Counted from the first letter of the stretch, positions 23,109-34,566 are shown. The stretch is 64,000 nt of DNA from Vesta saturnalis (GCA_036346205.1 JARFJB010000003.1:1262501-1326500), one strand, 5' to 3'. The notes: generated from the sequence alone by a model not told the origin. Numbers and translations: made by a program.

Positions 23109-24037
23109 CAGTGTGTCCCAAAATTAATTCCCCAGCCACCGGTGTTGGACTCTATGACCAAAAAAATGTTGAAAATCACGTATGTCAAAATATCGAAAAT
23201 TTGCTCTGTAACGATATTATGGTCATCTTAAAGATCTCAATGAAGGTATTTTTGCAAATCAAGTTTTGAAATAGGTACTCAGGTAAAGAAAGATGGTTTA
23301 TTTATAATTAAATCGCCCTTGACGAAGACAGAATATGAATTTTGTGCGTCAATGTTTGATTGTAAAATATTTCAACTTCAAACTGACGTAAAGAGGGAAA
23401 CAATTAAGTTAAGGCGACACCCTGTTCATAAAACAATAAGTGCTGCTGAAGTTCGTCTATTTGAAACTGGATGTTTGGCTCCGAACATGATTAATTCTGA
23501 TCGTCCTAGACAGCTAATATGGCAACAGGAAGAGCAATTACTCGCACAGAAGTGATCACATTTTTGCGAAACCACATTACCTACCTTTTTGGAAGTTATT
23601 CCTTTATTGCAACGTCATACTATTGTGTATCAACGTGATGGAGCGCCTGCTCATTATTCTCGAAATGTTCAAGAGATATTATAAATCGGCGATTTCCCGA
23701 TAAATGGATCGGTCGCGGAGAACTTCCTTCTTGGCCATCTATGTCACAAGATCTCAACCCAATAGACTGTTGGCTTTGGGGTTAATTGAAAAATGCGGTA
23801 TACGAAGTCCTACCGAATAATGAAAATTGCGTTATTTATCGTGTTTATGGAGCTTTAAGTCAAATTACAAACTCACTTGGTTTAAATTAATAAACTGTTT
23901 TACTTGGATATTTGAAAACATGATTGCCATAATTTCGTAAGGAGGAACTTTTCGAAATTTTGACAAGTGATTTTCGACTTATTTTGGGTCAGATAGTATA
24001 ACCCCGACGACTGGGGAATTAATTTTGGGACACCCTG
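23109..24037 (+). mobile_element. Internally deleted mariner-like element, 929 bp
   Basis: Ends share GTGTCCCAAAATTAATTCCC with one-base differences outside it, flanked by TA at 23107-23108 and 24038-24039. Transposase scraps: an N-terminal open stretch 23319-23555, then HTIVYQRDGAPAHYSRNVQE (23620-23680; second catalytic Asp in RDGAPAHYS), followed by stops. The first catalytic region is missing. Confidence 0.9.
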
Positions 24038-24707
24038 TACTTTGGAAAATCAACCCTAACTTAACATATAAAAACTGTAATCATCTACTTATTCTATATC
24101 TACTCTAAATTCTCAGTATCGCGTCGTTATATCATCCTTACTCGACATTCGCAGAAATTCCTGTAGTAATCTTAGCTGCAAAACACTTTCCCATGACGTA
24201 ATTTCCACTCAGAACTAAACTGTAAATTAATACATATCCAAAAATAGAGTTATCCGATATCTACTAATATAAAAATTACATTCTTTAATACTTTTTACAA
24301 GCCCATCAATAAGCGTAAAGGAAACAACCATTTGTATAATACACGACAAGCTTAATCGTAGTTTTAAAACTTCAATCTATTTATTAAAAAAATAATCAAT
24401 AAACGCAATAAAACCGAATTCGAATACTTTATACAGTTCCTAATAAACTCCGATAACGCCAAATAAACCACACAATCATAACGAAATCAGTGCTTCGTAA
24501 CTAAATATACCTAAATTTTCAATAAAATAACAGAACCAAAACTAAGAATATCATCCTTTTCTACACACGGTGACAATTGTTTGGAAATTATGCAGCCTTT
24601 TAGATGTTAAAACTGTCCATATTAAATGGGTACGCATTGTCATAAGGTTGACTATCTTTATAATAATACATACATCATTACAATTTAATTAACTTTGTCT
24701 ATTTCAG

Positions 24708-25125
24708 GGGTGATACAACAATGGTCGTTTCAGTATGTATAGGATTGTTAATAGGTTCATGGTTAAATTTCAATACAGGAAGAATGGTGATGCCAGAACT
24801 GCGACCTCCGTACACAATACTATGGCCATCTGTAGTAATGTTTGGTTATTTAGTATTAAGAACTATAATAGGATTTGTATTTGTCCTGACCATAAGACAG
24901 TTAACAATCAGTTTATGTTACAATTTTCTTTGTACATTATTACGTCAGAATGTTGACGTACTTAAGAAATCAGAAAATTCATTACAAAATAAGCATAAAA
25001 ATTTTGTAGACTTAGTATGTAAGTTTATTACTTGTGCTCTTATAGGGTTTAATACTATTTATATGGTACCGCACATTTTTCGGTTATTACGTATAGAACG
25101 TCCTACATTTTATACGGAAATTTAA
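24708..25125 (+). CDS. SGPP1/2: Sphingosine-1-phosphate phosphatase, last exon
   Basis: Acceptor TTTCAG|GGGTGATAC. The first G completes Arg, giving RGDTT. About 138 codons up to TAA at 25123-25125. It contains hydrophobic segments MVVSVCIGLLIGSWLNF, TILWPSVVMFGYLVL, IIGFVFVLTIRQL and FITCALIGFNTIYMVPHIF, matching the C-terminal membrane helices and the conserved G-V-L-I-R block of SGPP, and ends IERPTFYTEI. With exons 1-235 and 282-454 it completes the catalytic and C-terminal two thirds of the protein. No consensus AATAAA appears in the 600 bases after the stop, except in the minus-strand pseudogene region. Confidence 0.92.
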
Positions 25126-25310
25126 TGCCAAAGAAACTAGACTAGATTTTAAACAATCTTTAGTACAGTGTTTATGCAGTTCCTATTATCACAATTATGC
25201 ATATAGTGTGATCTGCAAAGCTTTATTAGTGGTTCTTTAAAATTCACGTGCCATTTTAAATTATTATCTTGTTATGCAGTTTGAATTGGTTAATAATAAC
25301 TAAAATATAC

Positions 25311-25800
25311 AAAAATGAGAGGACATTTTAGATAAGATGTGTAGAATAAGTCATTTGATCTGTAACATTGAATCTATAAGCTTTAGCATATGTGAAAAAC
25401 GCATAGAAAATTTATTTTCTAATTAGACACTACAGAATATAAGAACCCAGTGAATTTATAGCTCTTCATGTAAACATTATGTTTCATGTTGTTTGTGGGT
25501 TCATTTTGATTGTTAAAATCTAAAAAAAAAAATCAATTAATCTGGGCTTGGGTATAACTTATGTTTAGCACTGTTATCTAACTTCACATGTTCACATTAA
25601 GTGTTGACATCACATTTCTAAGCGTGGCTGTTGGTATTCTTTCAATTGAATAGTACTATTGTTTAGATCAAAATCAATTAATTCACTACTTAACTTATTT
25701 TTTTTATATAAGTTCATCTGTTGTATGTAAATTATGTTCCTCTCTATCCATCGAAAACATCAGTAAGAGAGAAATAAAAAAAAATATTTATAACATATTT
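25311..25800 (-). pseudogene. Truncated PIH1D1 pseudogene, intron retained
   Basis: Parallels the 3' end of the PIH1D1 gene at 33.0-33.7 kb on the same strand. The last-exon equivalent at 25519-25484 reads ILTIKMNPQTT then stop, against ILTVKMATQTI in the gene, with the poly-T acceptor preserved. An intron-like interval precedes it. The upstream exon remnant has MSTLNVNM then a stop where the gene has MSTFNAHSK, and a segment matching DKHNLHTTDER carries stops and frameshifts. An AATAAA (25411-25416) lies at the same relative place as in the gene. Retained intron means DNA-level duplication rather than retroposition. It sits tail-to-tail with SGPP. Confidence 0.85.
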
Positions 25801-26439
25801 ACTGATGATCTTAGTTCAACCAATACCAGAGGTTACATATTTAAGTTTCCTGTAGTTTGTACATAAGTGATAATATAGGTTCTATTTCTGAAATGTTCAG
25901 TGAGTTATGGTGGAAATATTTGGATTTTCCTTTATTAGTAAAATATGTTGCCGGCCACCTTGTTTACATATCGGTTAATTTATTTACAAAATAAGTAAGT
26001 CATTATTTGGTAACATAATAAACTCGTCCTCTACGAGCAATGTAATGCTCCCAAATATTAAAATCATAACTAATATTCTTTGCAATTATCTGTGAAGTTA
26101 ATGGAATAAAACTTGAATGAGTTAAAATAAATTCCACGTTAATTCTAGTTTTAAAATTTCTTTTTGTTTAATAGAATGGATATTTCTAAAATAAAGACGA
26201 TTGGGTTTTACCAAATTTTCAGCAAGATATGTCAGCATACTGTATACGCCTCCTAGTGGTCGTAGCACGGGGAAAGATTTGCTGACTTACAAGGTAGTCT
26301 CTTGCGGATAAATTCGTAGCTTATGTAGAATTACGTTTGAGGTAACAAGAAAGGTGGCAAATTGGCCTACTTATTCCGACACTAACCGGTGGTAGGACAA
26401 TAGCGTTACTAGAGAATGCTGTTCCCAGGATGCGATTTG
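25801..26439. other. Intergenic, nothing recognised
   Basis: AT-rich. A candidate AATAAA for SGPP lies at about 26105-26110, roughly 1 kb after its stop. No other feature. Confidence 0.3.
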
Positions 26440-26745
26440 ACTGACAATCAATCTACTTGCTATTGAGTTGCCTTGGACCGCTATGGCTACGCAGAGCGGC
26501 CACAGTTGAAACAGACAGGCCCTGTTGTTCACAACCACAGAATAGCAAGAATGTTAGAGGTATGTATGGAAAAAGTATGAAATTACAAATATAAAAGGCA
26601 GTTTGTTATTCTGTGTTTCAGAGAGAAAGAATAAAGCATGTTGTGGAGGTGGATGTTGGTAGTCAGTAGTGTAGCTTGGCTGATCGTGGCTCACATAGGG
26701 ATTATGTGTGTAAGAGAGAGACACAGATAGATGAGGAATTAAAAT
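26440..26745 (+). mobile_element. RTE-like LINE 5' fragment
   Basis: CGGCCACAGTTGAAACAGAC, AATGTTAGAGGTATGTATGG and TGTGTTTCAGAG align in order with the 5' part of the RTE-like element at 18150-18310 (WNVRSM-YGK region, then VSE). Heavily degraded and cut off after about 300 bp. Confidence 0.6.
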
Positions 26746-27245
26746 AAATGTGAGAAAATGCGACAAGGTCAAGGCCAAGTTCCTTTTGGTGGGAAATTTA
26801 AAACTCAAGGTCAATGTTCATTGGCACCTAGAGATGTCATATTACGATTCTTTAAAACAGAGCCGGTCCTAGAAGCTTCAAAGTTTATTGGCCTTGTCAA
26901 GACCAAAGTTCATTGACCTCAGTCTCATTACAATTCTTAGAACTCTAAAAATAGAACTAGTTTCTGGAAACCTTAAAGTTAGTTGATCTTTAAAAGTGGG
27001 TGGAGGATAAGAGAGAGGGAAAGAAACATGGTGAAGCAAAGTTCATTGACCTCTTCAAGGTTATTGACCTAGGCCAACGTTCATTGACCTGGACCGGATG
27101 TTATTCTTAGAAATCTAAAAATAGAACCAGTTCCTGGAAATGGGAGGGCGGTCGTAGTTCAAAGTACATTGACTTCTGAAACCCGAAAGTTGGTGGATTC
27201 CTAGAAATCTAAAAACCAAAATTCAAATACCTCTTCAGGGCCACT
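26745..27245 (+). repeat. Degenerate repeat rich in TGACCT/AGGTCA
   Basis: The phrase CAAAGTTCATTGACCT or close variants recurs at about 26910, 27035, 27075 and 27160, with AAGGTCAA near 26768 and 26805. The phrase TTCTTAGAAMTCTAAAAATAGAAC recurs near 26935 and 27110. TGACCT is the half-site of nuclear hormone receptors. Spacing is irregular, so it reads as an old minisatellite. Confidence 0.6.
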
Positions 27246-27599
27246 AACCATGCAAGGTTCTATAATATAAAGAGCAGCATTTGAATTTAATAAGTCTTTA
27301 AATTCAAAGAATGTGTTTATATCGAGTTTAGGCAGTGCTGGTAAAACCACAAACATATTTACCAACAAATAACAACATTCTGTGCAATTACCCCTAAATG
27401 TGTTCAGTTATAGCGCAATGAAAAAAACGATTAAAGCAGATATACTTATATAAACACGTAAACGGATCCATGGTGTAAAAAGACCAGGTGTAGCAACGCG
27501 CATAATGGCCGATCGAAGTAGATTAGCCAGCCAATCAAATTTTTATCCTGAATGTAGCGCCATATTCAAATGCAGAATTAGTCACACAAATTTGTAATA

Positions 27600-27825
27600 C
27601 ATAATACAAAATTATAATAATCATAAATTAAATAGAAGGTTAAGTGCATCTAAGTGTTAATAATGAGTCATAGTAATATGTAAATTGTCAAAAATCTTTT
27701 ACTTTATGTACGTTGAAAGTTTTAATAATTCACGATTTACTTATTACTATGACTTTGGCATTATTAGCACTTAAATGCAATTAACCTCCTCCTTCATTTA
27801 TTTTAATTTAACTTTTTTTTTACTT
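27600..27825. repeat. Hairpin MITE-like repeat
   Basis: AGAAGGTTAAGTGCATCTAA and TTAATAATGAGTCATAGTAA (27638-27680) pair with the inverted segment 27735-27790 (TTATTACTATGACTTTGGCA, CAATTAACCTCC). Arms about 60 bp, imperfect. It ends against the LINE 3' terminus. Confidence 0.55.
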
Positions 27826-27829
27826 ATAG

Positions 27830-30800
27830 TATTCCCGAACAGACTAAGATTTGCCTAACGTGCTAAAGCACTCAGGAACACTGGGAGGGGTTAGGGATAT
27901 TGTTAGGTTGCCCAGAAATGTTTATGAATGGCTACCTTAAATTGACTTAAGTCAAAGTTTGGAGGAAAACAGGAACTGGGTAGTACATTCCACAATTTGG
28001 TCGCCGTGTGGAAAAATGTAGATTGCGCCTGTTTGGTGTGACACGATGGAATTTTGAGTGCGTAATCATAGTGTGAATGAGCAAACCGAGTGATACTAGC
28101 AAAGATGGCCTGCGAAGGTATTAAGGAGTGTATTTCGGAAGCACCCTTGCCATGGTAATAGCGATAGAACAAGGAAAGAACCGAAACTATTCTTCTGTAA
28201 TGAAGAGACTGTAGGTAAGAAGTCAGAGACGGGTCATTTATAAGCCTTATAGCTCCTTTTTGGATGCGATTTACCATATCAAGGGCGTATTGAGGAGCAG
28301 TGGCCCAAAGGTGGGAATTGTATTCCAGATGAGGTCGAATTTGAGCCTTATACAGTAAAATGAGTTGCGATGTGAAGTACTATTTAGATCTGTATAGAAA
28401 GCCCAGTTTACGGGCAACTGTTTTGCTGGCTGACGAAAGGTGGTCAACCCATAAAAGGTTCGATGATATGGACATCCCTAACATAGAAATAGAGTTTGAA
28501 AACTTGAGTTCTAAGCCATTCATATTTACATCAGGAAATGATCGGTCTTTCTTGGCGGACACAAGGCAACTCTCGTTTTTGTCGGCGTTGAACGTGAGTA
28601 GATTATTCCTTCCCCATTCAAGGGCACGTTCTAAGTCATTGTTGATTGAGGCTGCCATTTTCACCTTAACGTCTTGACTAGATTTATTGTTGTGGGAAAA
28701 CTGAGAATGTAAAGTGCTGTCGTCTGCAAAGCAATGGATCGTGTTAGTTGTTGAGGAAATGAGGTCATTTATATATAGCAGGAAAAGTGTGGGAGCTATC
28801 ACTAATCCTTGCGGTACTCCCGCGTTAATAGTAGTTTCTTTCGAAAAGAAGCCATCGACAACGCGTATACGTCAAGAACGCTGGGTATCCAATTGATGAG
28901 CCGAACGAAATGAGCTTGTGAAGTAGGCACTTGTGCCAAACCTGGTCAAAAGCCTTTGAAATATCTAAAGCTGCTACGACTGTTTCACCGGACCTCTCTA
29001 ATGTGTTATTCCAAAGTTGGGTGACATATGAAAGATCATCCGTTAAACGACTCGGCCTGAACCCATACTGGTGGTCGTTTAGGAGTTTATTGGACTCGAG
29101 GAACGAAAGTAGTTGGTGGTTGATGGCTTTCTCCACGATTTTCGACAGAATGGAAGTGATAGCTATTGGTCGATATTTTGAGGGATCAGTCTTGTCGCCC
29201 TTTTTAGGAATAGGTTGGACTTTTGCCAACTTCCACGATGAGGGAAACTCTCCAGATGACATGGAGATCGAAAAGAGTTTGGACAATACGGGTACTAGCT
29301 CGGGGTAGCATTTTTTAAGAACGATAACTGGAATACCGTCAGGGCCAGTAGCCTTCTTTGAGTCAAGTTTATTGATAATTGATTCTAGGAGCTTGTAAGG
29401 AAAGTGGATTGGTTTAATAGCGTATGGGGTAGATTTGGGCGGCGGCACAGTTTTACCAGAATCATTGAGACATGAATTTCAAAGTAATCGACAAAGAGCT
29501 TGGCCTTTTCAGCAGGATCAGCTACTACAGCTCCGTTGCGAGCTGTCGTGGGAAGAAAGGAAGATGTACTAAAGTTTTTACTGATGGGTTTAGCTAATGA
29601 CCAAAATTTACGACCACCCAAAGGACATGAGACTAATTCTTTGCATTTACGTTCTTCAAACATCTTTTTGGCCTTGGTGATGATGCTTTTATAACTATTC
29701 CTTGCGGCAATACAGTCGGCGTGATTTTCGATAGATTTGATTTCCATTTGATATAGAGTTTATGCTTTTGCGATAATGCATCAGTGCAAGCCCTATTAAA
29801 CCATGGTTGGGAACGGGCATGACCTACACGATTTTGTTTTTTGGGAATATATAACTCCATACTCATCAAGATAGCTTCAGTTATTGAAAGAGCAATATTT
29901 GAAGAGGAGGATCGTTTAAAGCAATACCACGTCAGGGGAAGGTTGCAAAAAATCTCGCAGTTCGCTCCAGTTAGCTGATTTAAAACACCACATAGTTCTG
30001 TTTTTCGAGTAACAGTGGGATTGGGTACAGAGGGAGTTATTTTGATCAGGCAGTGGTCTGATTGATCAAGTGGGGAAAGGACTCTTGTTTTATAGACAAC
30101 TGGGCTAGTTGTAAGGAATAGGTCCAGGAGATGTGGAGTATGGTTAGGGTTGTTAGGGATTCTGGTTGGTTCCGAAATGATTTGTGAGAGATCACAGAAT
30201 ACAGCAAATGGTTCTGCACTATGACCTGGATTAGTGGTAGATGAAAATTGAAGCCAATTGGAGTTGTGGGCATTAAAATCTCTCAAAATTGAAATGTCAC
30301 AAGATGGAAACTGTGATAAGAGGTAGTCTATTTTCAGACTAAGGTAATCAAAAAGATTTTGGAAATCATTATTATTGGGAGACCTATACAAACAACAGTA
30401 GAATTTCACCAATTGCGACCCAGAATGTTTGAACCAAATCGCGTCAAATTAGTTGTTTTCCAAAGTGGACATCCTCTTATAACCTACGTTGTCCTTGGTA
30501 TACGCACATACCCCTCCCTTAAGGCGAAAGTTAGAGTGGAGGTTGTATCTGGGAAATTGCAGGTCAGGCGAATCAGTGCTTCCAGGGGAGACTTGTTTCT
30601 GATAGAAACAGAATATCCGGTTGCACTTGTTCAAGATGTTAGTGAACAGCATTAAGATTCGACCTGATATCACGTATGTTGCAGTAATGAACCCGGATGT
30701 TGGTACTTTCGATGACCGAGGTCGCTTTGAGTCCTGCCCTCCCGGGCATTCGAATGGGGCAAAATTTTATTCCTGGCAGATCTTGCTCTTCTTAGTATTG

Positions 30801-30990
30801 ATTTGTGCATTGGCGAATTTGGCCCCAGAATCCTTGGGACGGATCGACGAATCGATGTGAGAGTGTAGGCGTCTCGCCCTATTCGCCTGGGATATAGCGC
30901 CTGTTTTAGAACTCGTCATTTTAAGGGTTTATCCGTTAAAACGCCAAGCTTGGCTAGTGCGTGTTGGCGAGTACATAAGGAAAAAAGGAG
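27830..30990 (-). mobile_element. APE-type LINE, near full-length
   Basis: Minus strand, 5' end near 30990. Pieces in order: CNIRDIRSNL (about 30690) and QVSPGSTDSPDLQFPRYNLH (endonuclease start), CDISILRDFNAHNSNWL (family GDFN has become RDFN), LDQSDHCLIK (catalytic SDH), then RT: KKATGPDGIPVIVLKKCYP, SKYRPIAITSILSKIVEKA, YGFRPSR, VVAALDISKAFDQVWH, GVPQGLVIAPTLFLLYINDL, FADDSTLHS (about 28725), and a C-terminus RIQKGAIRLIND ... LWNVLP. Frameshifts occur near 28870, 29480, 30440 and elsewhere, so it is dead but young-looking. A short upstream frame starting MTSSKTGAISQANRARRLH (about 30920) may be the start of the ORF. Clade not resolved. Confidence 0.85.
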
Positions 30991-31359
30991 AAAGTGACCG
31001 GCAGCCCTTACCGAATTCAGAAAATCAGAGTACCAATATTAAGGAGCCCATGGTAAAGGTGGTGGTATTGCACCGGGCGGAAGGGGTATACATGCCTTCC
31101 ACCAACCTAAAAAGCAACTTTTGTATATTCCAGTCTTGTGGCTCCGTATGAAGGTTGAAAAATTCAAGCTTGCAAGACACCTTGCCACAAAAGTCTCTTG
31201 TACCAATATATTGCGTATAATTTTTGTAATTTACAATGCAGCACGTTGGCATAGTAATTCCGCAAAATCTAACATATTTTGGTATGTTAAGGTTATATTA
31301 TGTTACGATTTAGACATCTTGCGATAAATTTCTGATTGGTGGTTACTGCGCATTTTGAA

Positions 31360-31880
31360 GTTGCTATGGACCCATAATTTATTATACAAGATAAAGAAAT
31401 TAAAATGGGATCTACAAGTGCTTAAAGTGGAGAGACTAAATCTATCCTGACTAATTGAAAGTACACTCTGTCAACCGTTTAAAAACGTAACTGACTTCAA
31501 TATCACCAAAAAATATATAGTACTCCTGTTGAGTACTATTTGTATTCGGAAACACTCAATTTCAAATTTGTTCTACTTGAACGTTTCCATGAATATTTCA
31601 AGGATGACCAAATTGGTGAATATAAAGTCTTTAAATTCCAAGGATGTGTTTATATAGAGTTTAGGCAGTGCTTCTAAAACCACAAACATATTTGCCAACA
31701 AATAACAACGTTATTTACTCTTAAAAGTGCTGCTAAGTACAATAACAAAAAGGATTAAAGCAGATATACTTATACAAAGACATGAACGGATCAATAATTG
31801 ATTATATAAGATAAAGAAATTGAAATAGAATCTAGAAAGTGCTTGCAGTGGAGAGGCTAACTTTATCCATCATTAACTTC
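31360..31880 (+). repeat. Local duplications
   Basis: AAGATAAAGAAATTRAAATR at about 31388 recurs at 31810, each followed by GTGGAGAGRCTAA. Separately, 31620-31795 matches 27290-27480 (AGTCTTTAAATTC, GTGTTTATATMGAGTTTAGG, AAAACCACAAACATATTT, GATTAAAGCAGATATACTTA) in the same orientation, 4.3 kb away. No coding content. Confidence 0.65.
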
Positions 31881-31969
31881 ACAAGAATTTGATCATGGTC
31901 ACGGTAACATGTACTAAATATAAAAGATTAGGTTGCATCATGATTGGTAGAAATCTTGTGTATCATATT

Positions 31970-32640
31970 TGATTAAAATTTGAAAATAAAACAAAAAACA
32001 AATAATTATGGAGTTCCTCAAGGATCAGTCCTCCATCCCATATTATTTCTTATATTCGTCAATGATTTAACAGCAGCCATATCGCCGAATGCATGCTTTC
32101 AACATCCAGATAATCCGACCGTGATCTCTAGAAATATAAATAAACTGTCAAATAATCTCTAATACAAAAAATAATTTTTTCTACTAAAAAAAAAGCTAAT
32201 ATGAATGTGAAGTTGCTTTGCATCTTAATTGACTCTAAATTAAATTGGAAAGTGCATATTAACTACCTATGTAATAGGTTAGCTGGCCCCATTTATTTGA
32301 TCAGGCAACTTCATTCAAACTTAAGTTATGGAATTATATTATATGGTAGCAAAAGTGAATAACAGAGCACACTTCGGCAAATTTTAGAGAATACAGGACC
32401 ATGGCAGTTCCCAACTACACATACATAAATACAGCACCAACTTGAAGACCGTGGAAGGGACACTTACATGTGGTGAGATCACTCATGATACCTGGATTTA
32501 GATTATTCGTTAGCGAAAAAATTCTATAAATTTAAATTTACAATACATTACGCCGTGACATAGAACTTATACCATTCTCTAAATTTAAAAATGCTATACA
32601 GAAGTATTTATTAGATCATTGTTTTTAAACTGTTGAGGAG
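31970..32640 (+). mobile_element. LINE reverse transcriptase fragment
   Basis: YGVPQGSVLHPILFLIFVND (32007-32066), then past stops KLLCILIDSKLNWKVHINYL and SYGIILYGSK, in the order expected after an [FY]xDD box that is deleted or mutated here (FQHPDNPT). Degraded C-terminus to about 32640. From there to 33055 I see nothing. Confidence 0.7.
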
Positions 32641-33059
32641 TATGTTTCCTCCTATTTGATATATTGTTATTTATTTACTCATCTTGTTTATGAGAATATG
32701 TTTATTGTAGTCTTTGATTCTTGTTTGTATCTGATTTGACTCACATATCATACAATTCAAACTATTAACTAGCATCTATATGTATTCTCTGAATTACAAA
32801 TGGGATGACTAGTTTCTAAACAATTTTTGACTGAAGCAATGCTTACACAGCCCCGATTATAATGAACCTAACAAATGATACATACAAGGTAACATGGATC
32901 ATTGAAATTGTTTTAAATTATTTTTTTTATATAATTTAATTTGCTTAATATTAATTAACACTCCAAAATGAGTGAGATTTTTAGATTACATTAGTAAAAT
33001 TAGTTGTTTGATCTGTCAATTTAAATCTATAAGCTTTTAATGTATATAAAAAATGCATG

Positions 33060-33065
33060 TTTATT
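33060..33065 (-). terminator. Poly(A) signal of PIH1D1
   Basis: TTTATT on the plus strand reads AATAAA on the minus strand, about 70 bases after the PIH1D1 stop codon. The pseudogene at 25.4 kb keeps the same hexamer at the same relative position. Confidence 0.6.
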
Positions 33066-33134
33066 TCATAATTAGATACTCTACACATTATAAGAAGGTA
33101 GTGAATTTGCAGCTGCACTGGTTACCACTGCTTT

Positions 33135-33170
33135 TCATATTGTTTGTGTAGCCATTTTTACTGTTAAAAT
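33135..33170 (-). CDS. PIH1D1: PIH1D1 last exon
   Basis: Minus strand: poly-T acceptor TTTTTTTTAG then ATTTTAACAGTAAAAATGGC, reading ILTVKMATQTI and TGA (33137-33135). The upstream exon ends in phase 0, so the join gives ...NAHSK-ILTVKM, matching the last beta strand of the PIH1D1 C-terminal CS-like domain. The short 105-bp intron is 33275-33171. The exon is only 36 coding bases and is too short to be seen as an isolated reading frame. Confidence 0.85.
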   Translation of the reverse strand: MLTVKMATQTI

Positions 33171-33275
33171 CTAAAAAAAAAAAGAATAAATTGATATTGT
33201 GGTACATATTAGATAATTATAATTAATGAAATAACCTACTTCACACAATTGTATGCTAAAAATTATTAACCTTAC

Positions 33276-34015
33276 CTTTGAATGAGCATTAAATGTTGAC
33301 ATGACATTTTCTAAATCAATGCTACATGGCAGATATATATCTAATAAATATTGGTATTCTTTGGATTGAAATATGAGTCTGTCTTCACCTACATCCAAAC
33401 CAAAATCTTTTGAATTTGATGCTTCACGTAACTTAATTTCTGCGTAAAGCACATTATTTTCACCCTTTTTCCTAAACAATCTATATTTCGGAGTAGTGTT
33501 CTGCTCTTTAGCATAGCTTGTACTGGCAAGTATTTCAATTTTTGGCTTTACAGTAACATTCGAATCCAACAAGATTTCTTTACCATTTTCGGCTTCAGCA
33601 ATTTTATTATCAATTTCACGTTGTTGTATTCTATGTAATTGTAAAGTCCCATATGCTTTTCTGTTTTTTAATATAATTCGTTCATCCGTTGTATGTAAAT
33701 TATGTTTATCTCTCAAACCTTCGAAAACAACCGTGAGAAGGAAATTTTTAAATAATATAATACTTTCGACCTTCTCAAAAAATTTTGAATTTACAGCAAT
33801 ATCAATAGCTTTAGAGTCACTTCCTTTTTTATCAGATTCCGTGCGTATTTCACCAATACTCAATGGTATTCTATAATTGCATACTTCATCGGAATAGCAA
33901 ATATTTGATAACTCGGCTTCAGTAATGTCTTTCGGTGGAGGAATCGCATCTGTTTTGCATATGTTTATAAATATTTTTGTTTCTGTTCCTACTTCCTTAG
34001 TCTTTATGCAAAAAC
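33276..34015 (-). CDS. PIH1D1: PIH1 domain-containing protein 1, main exon
   Basis: Acceptor TTTACAG then GT completing a Gly codon, 246 further codons, donor AAAG|GTAAG. Reads GFCIKTK, KIFINICKTDAIPPPKDITE, YRIPLSIGE, DKKGSDSKAIDIAVNSKFFE, VVFEGLRDKHNL and LKNRKAYG, the PIH1 (Nop17) N-terminal domain that binds a phosphorylated DSD motif in TELO2. A C-terminal CS-like half follows: ENNVLYAEIKLREASNS, FGLDVGEDRLIFQ, YLLDIYLPCSID. PIH1D1 is the adaptor of the R2TP chaperone complex (with RPAP3 and RUVBL1/2) that assembles PIKKs, snoRNPs and RNA polymerase II. The frame is intact. About 40-45 N-terminal residues belong to an upstream exon that I did not find. Confidence 0.92.
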
Positions 34016-34566
34016 CTGTAAAATTATTATTACTAAAAATGTATTTACATATATGCAATTTATGCAAAGATAATGTAATATAAAAATTACGTCATCTTTC
34101 ATTTTGTTACAAATAAAAACTTTCATATGAAATCATCAATTACGACTTTTTCAATAGTACATACATTTCATATATTTGGCCCCTCAACCGTAAATAATTC
34201 TTTTCTGTGGGTTTATTAATGAGTGTGTACGAACTTTAAATTTAATACGTGGATAAATACTTTCCTGTTAATGTAAGTTGTAGTATTAATTTTACCTTAA
34301 GACAGAATTTTCAAAAGCATACCTTTAAAATAATTTTAATTGATACATAAAATTGTTTTTGTGTTTCCGTCCGGCAACACTAACTTTCCAATCAAAATCG
34401 TCCAGAAACCCATTGTTTCTGGTTTTGACCAGCAAAACGTTAAAATTTTTAGTTTGCAACACTAATGTTTCAAATATGAACATTTGCTGATAGCTGTCAT
34501 TCACATTAAATGATATAGAAATAATATAGATATGAATTAACCTCGCACAGTTGGAGCAATGATATA
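34016..34566. other. Upstream of PIH1D1: intron start, exon 1 not found
   Basis: The minus strand has no start codon joined in phase to a donor that would supply the Gly codon split at 34015. A candidate donor near 34318 is preceded by a stop in the needed frame. The first exon probably lies beyond the mariner-like element. Confidence 0.4.

Larger units (their letters stand above)
455..24707 (+). other. Giant last intron of SGPP (24,253 bp)
   Basis: Starts GTAAAT at 455 and ends TTTCAG at 24707; the phase-2 join restores an Arg codon in the conserved RGDTT context. Its neighbour intron is only 46 bp. Nearly all recognisable content is transposon-derived and is listed separately. Stretches where I see no feature: 455-860; 1211-1570, except a lone mariner-type terminus near 1436 (TACAATGTGTCCC); 14290-14670; 15036-15500; and 24040-24700. 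Confidence 0.9.

Noticed and set aside
26745..27245. CRISPR-like or regular satellite array
   Set aside because: Units are irregular in length and spacing; eukaryotic context; only scattered short phrases repeat.
28360..31151. Plus-strand frames overlapping the 28-31 kb region
   Set aside because: Antisense of the LINE endonuclease and reverse transcriptase.
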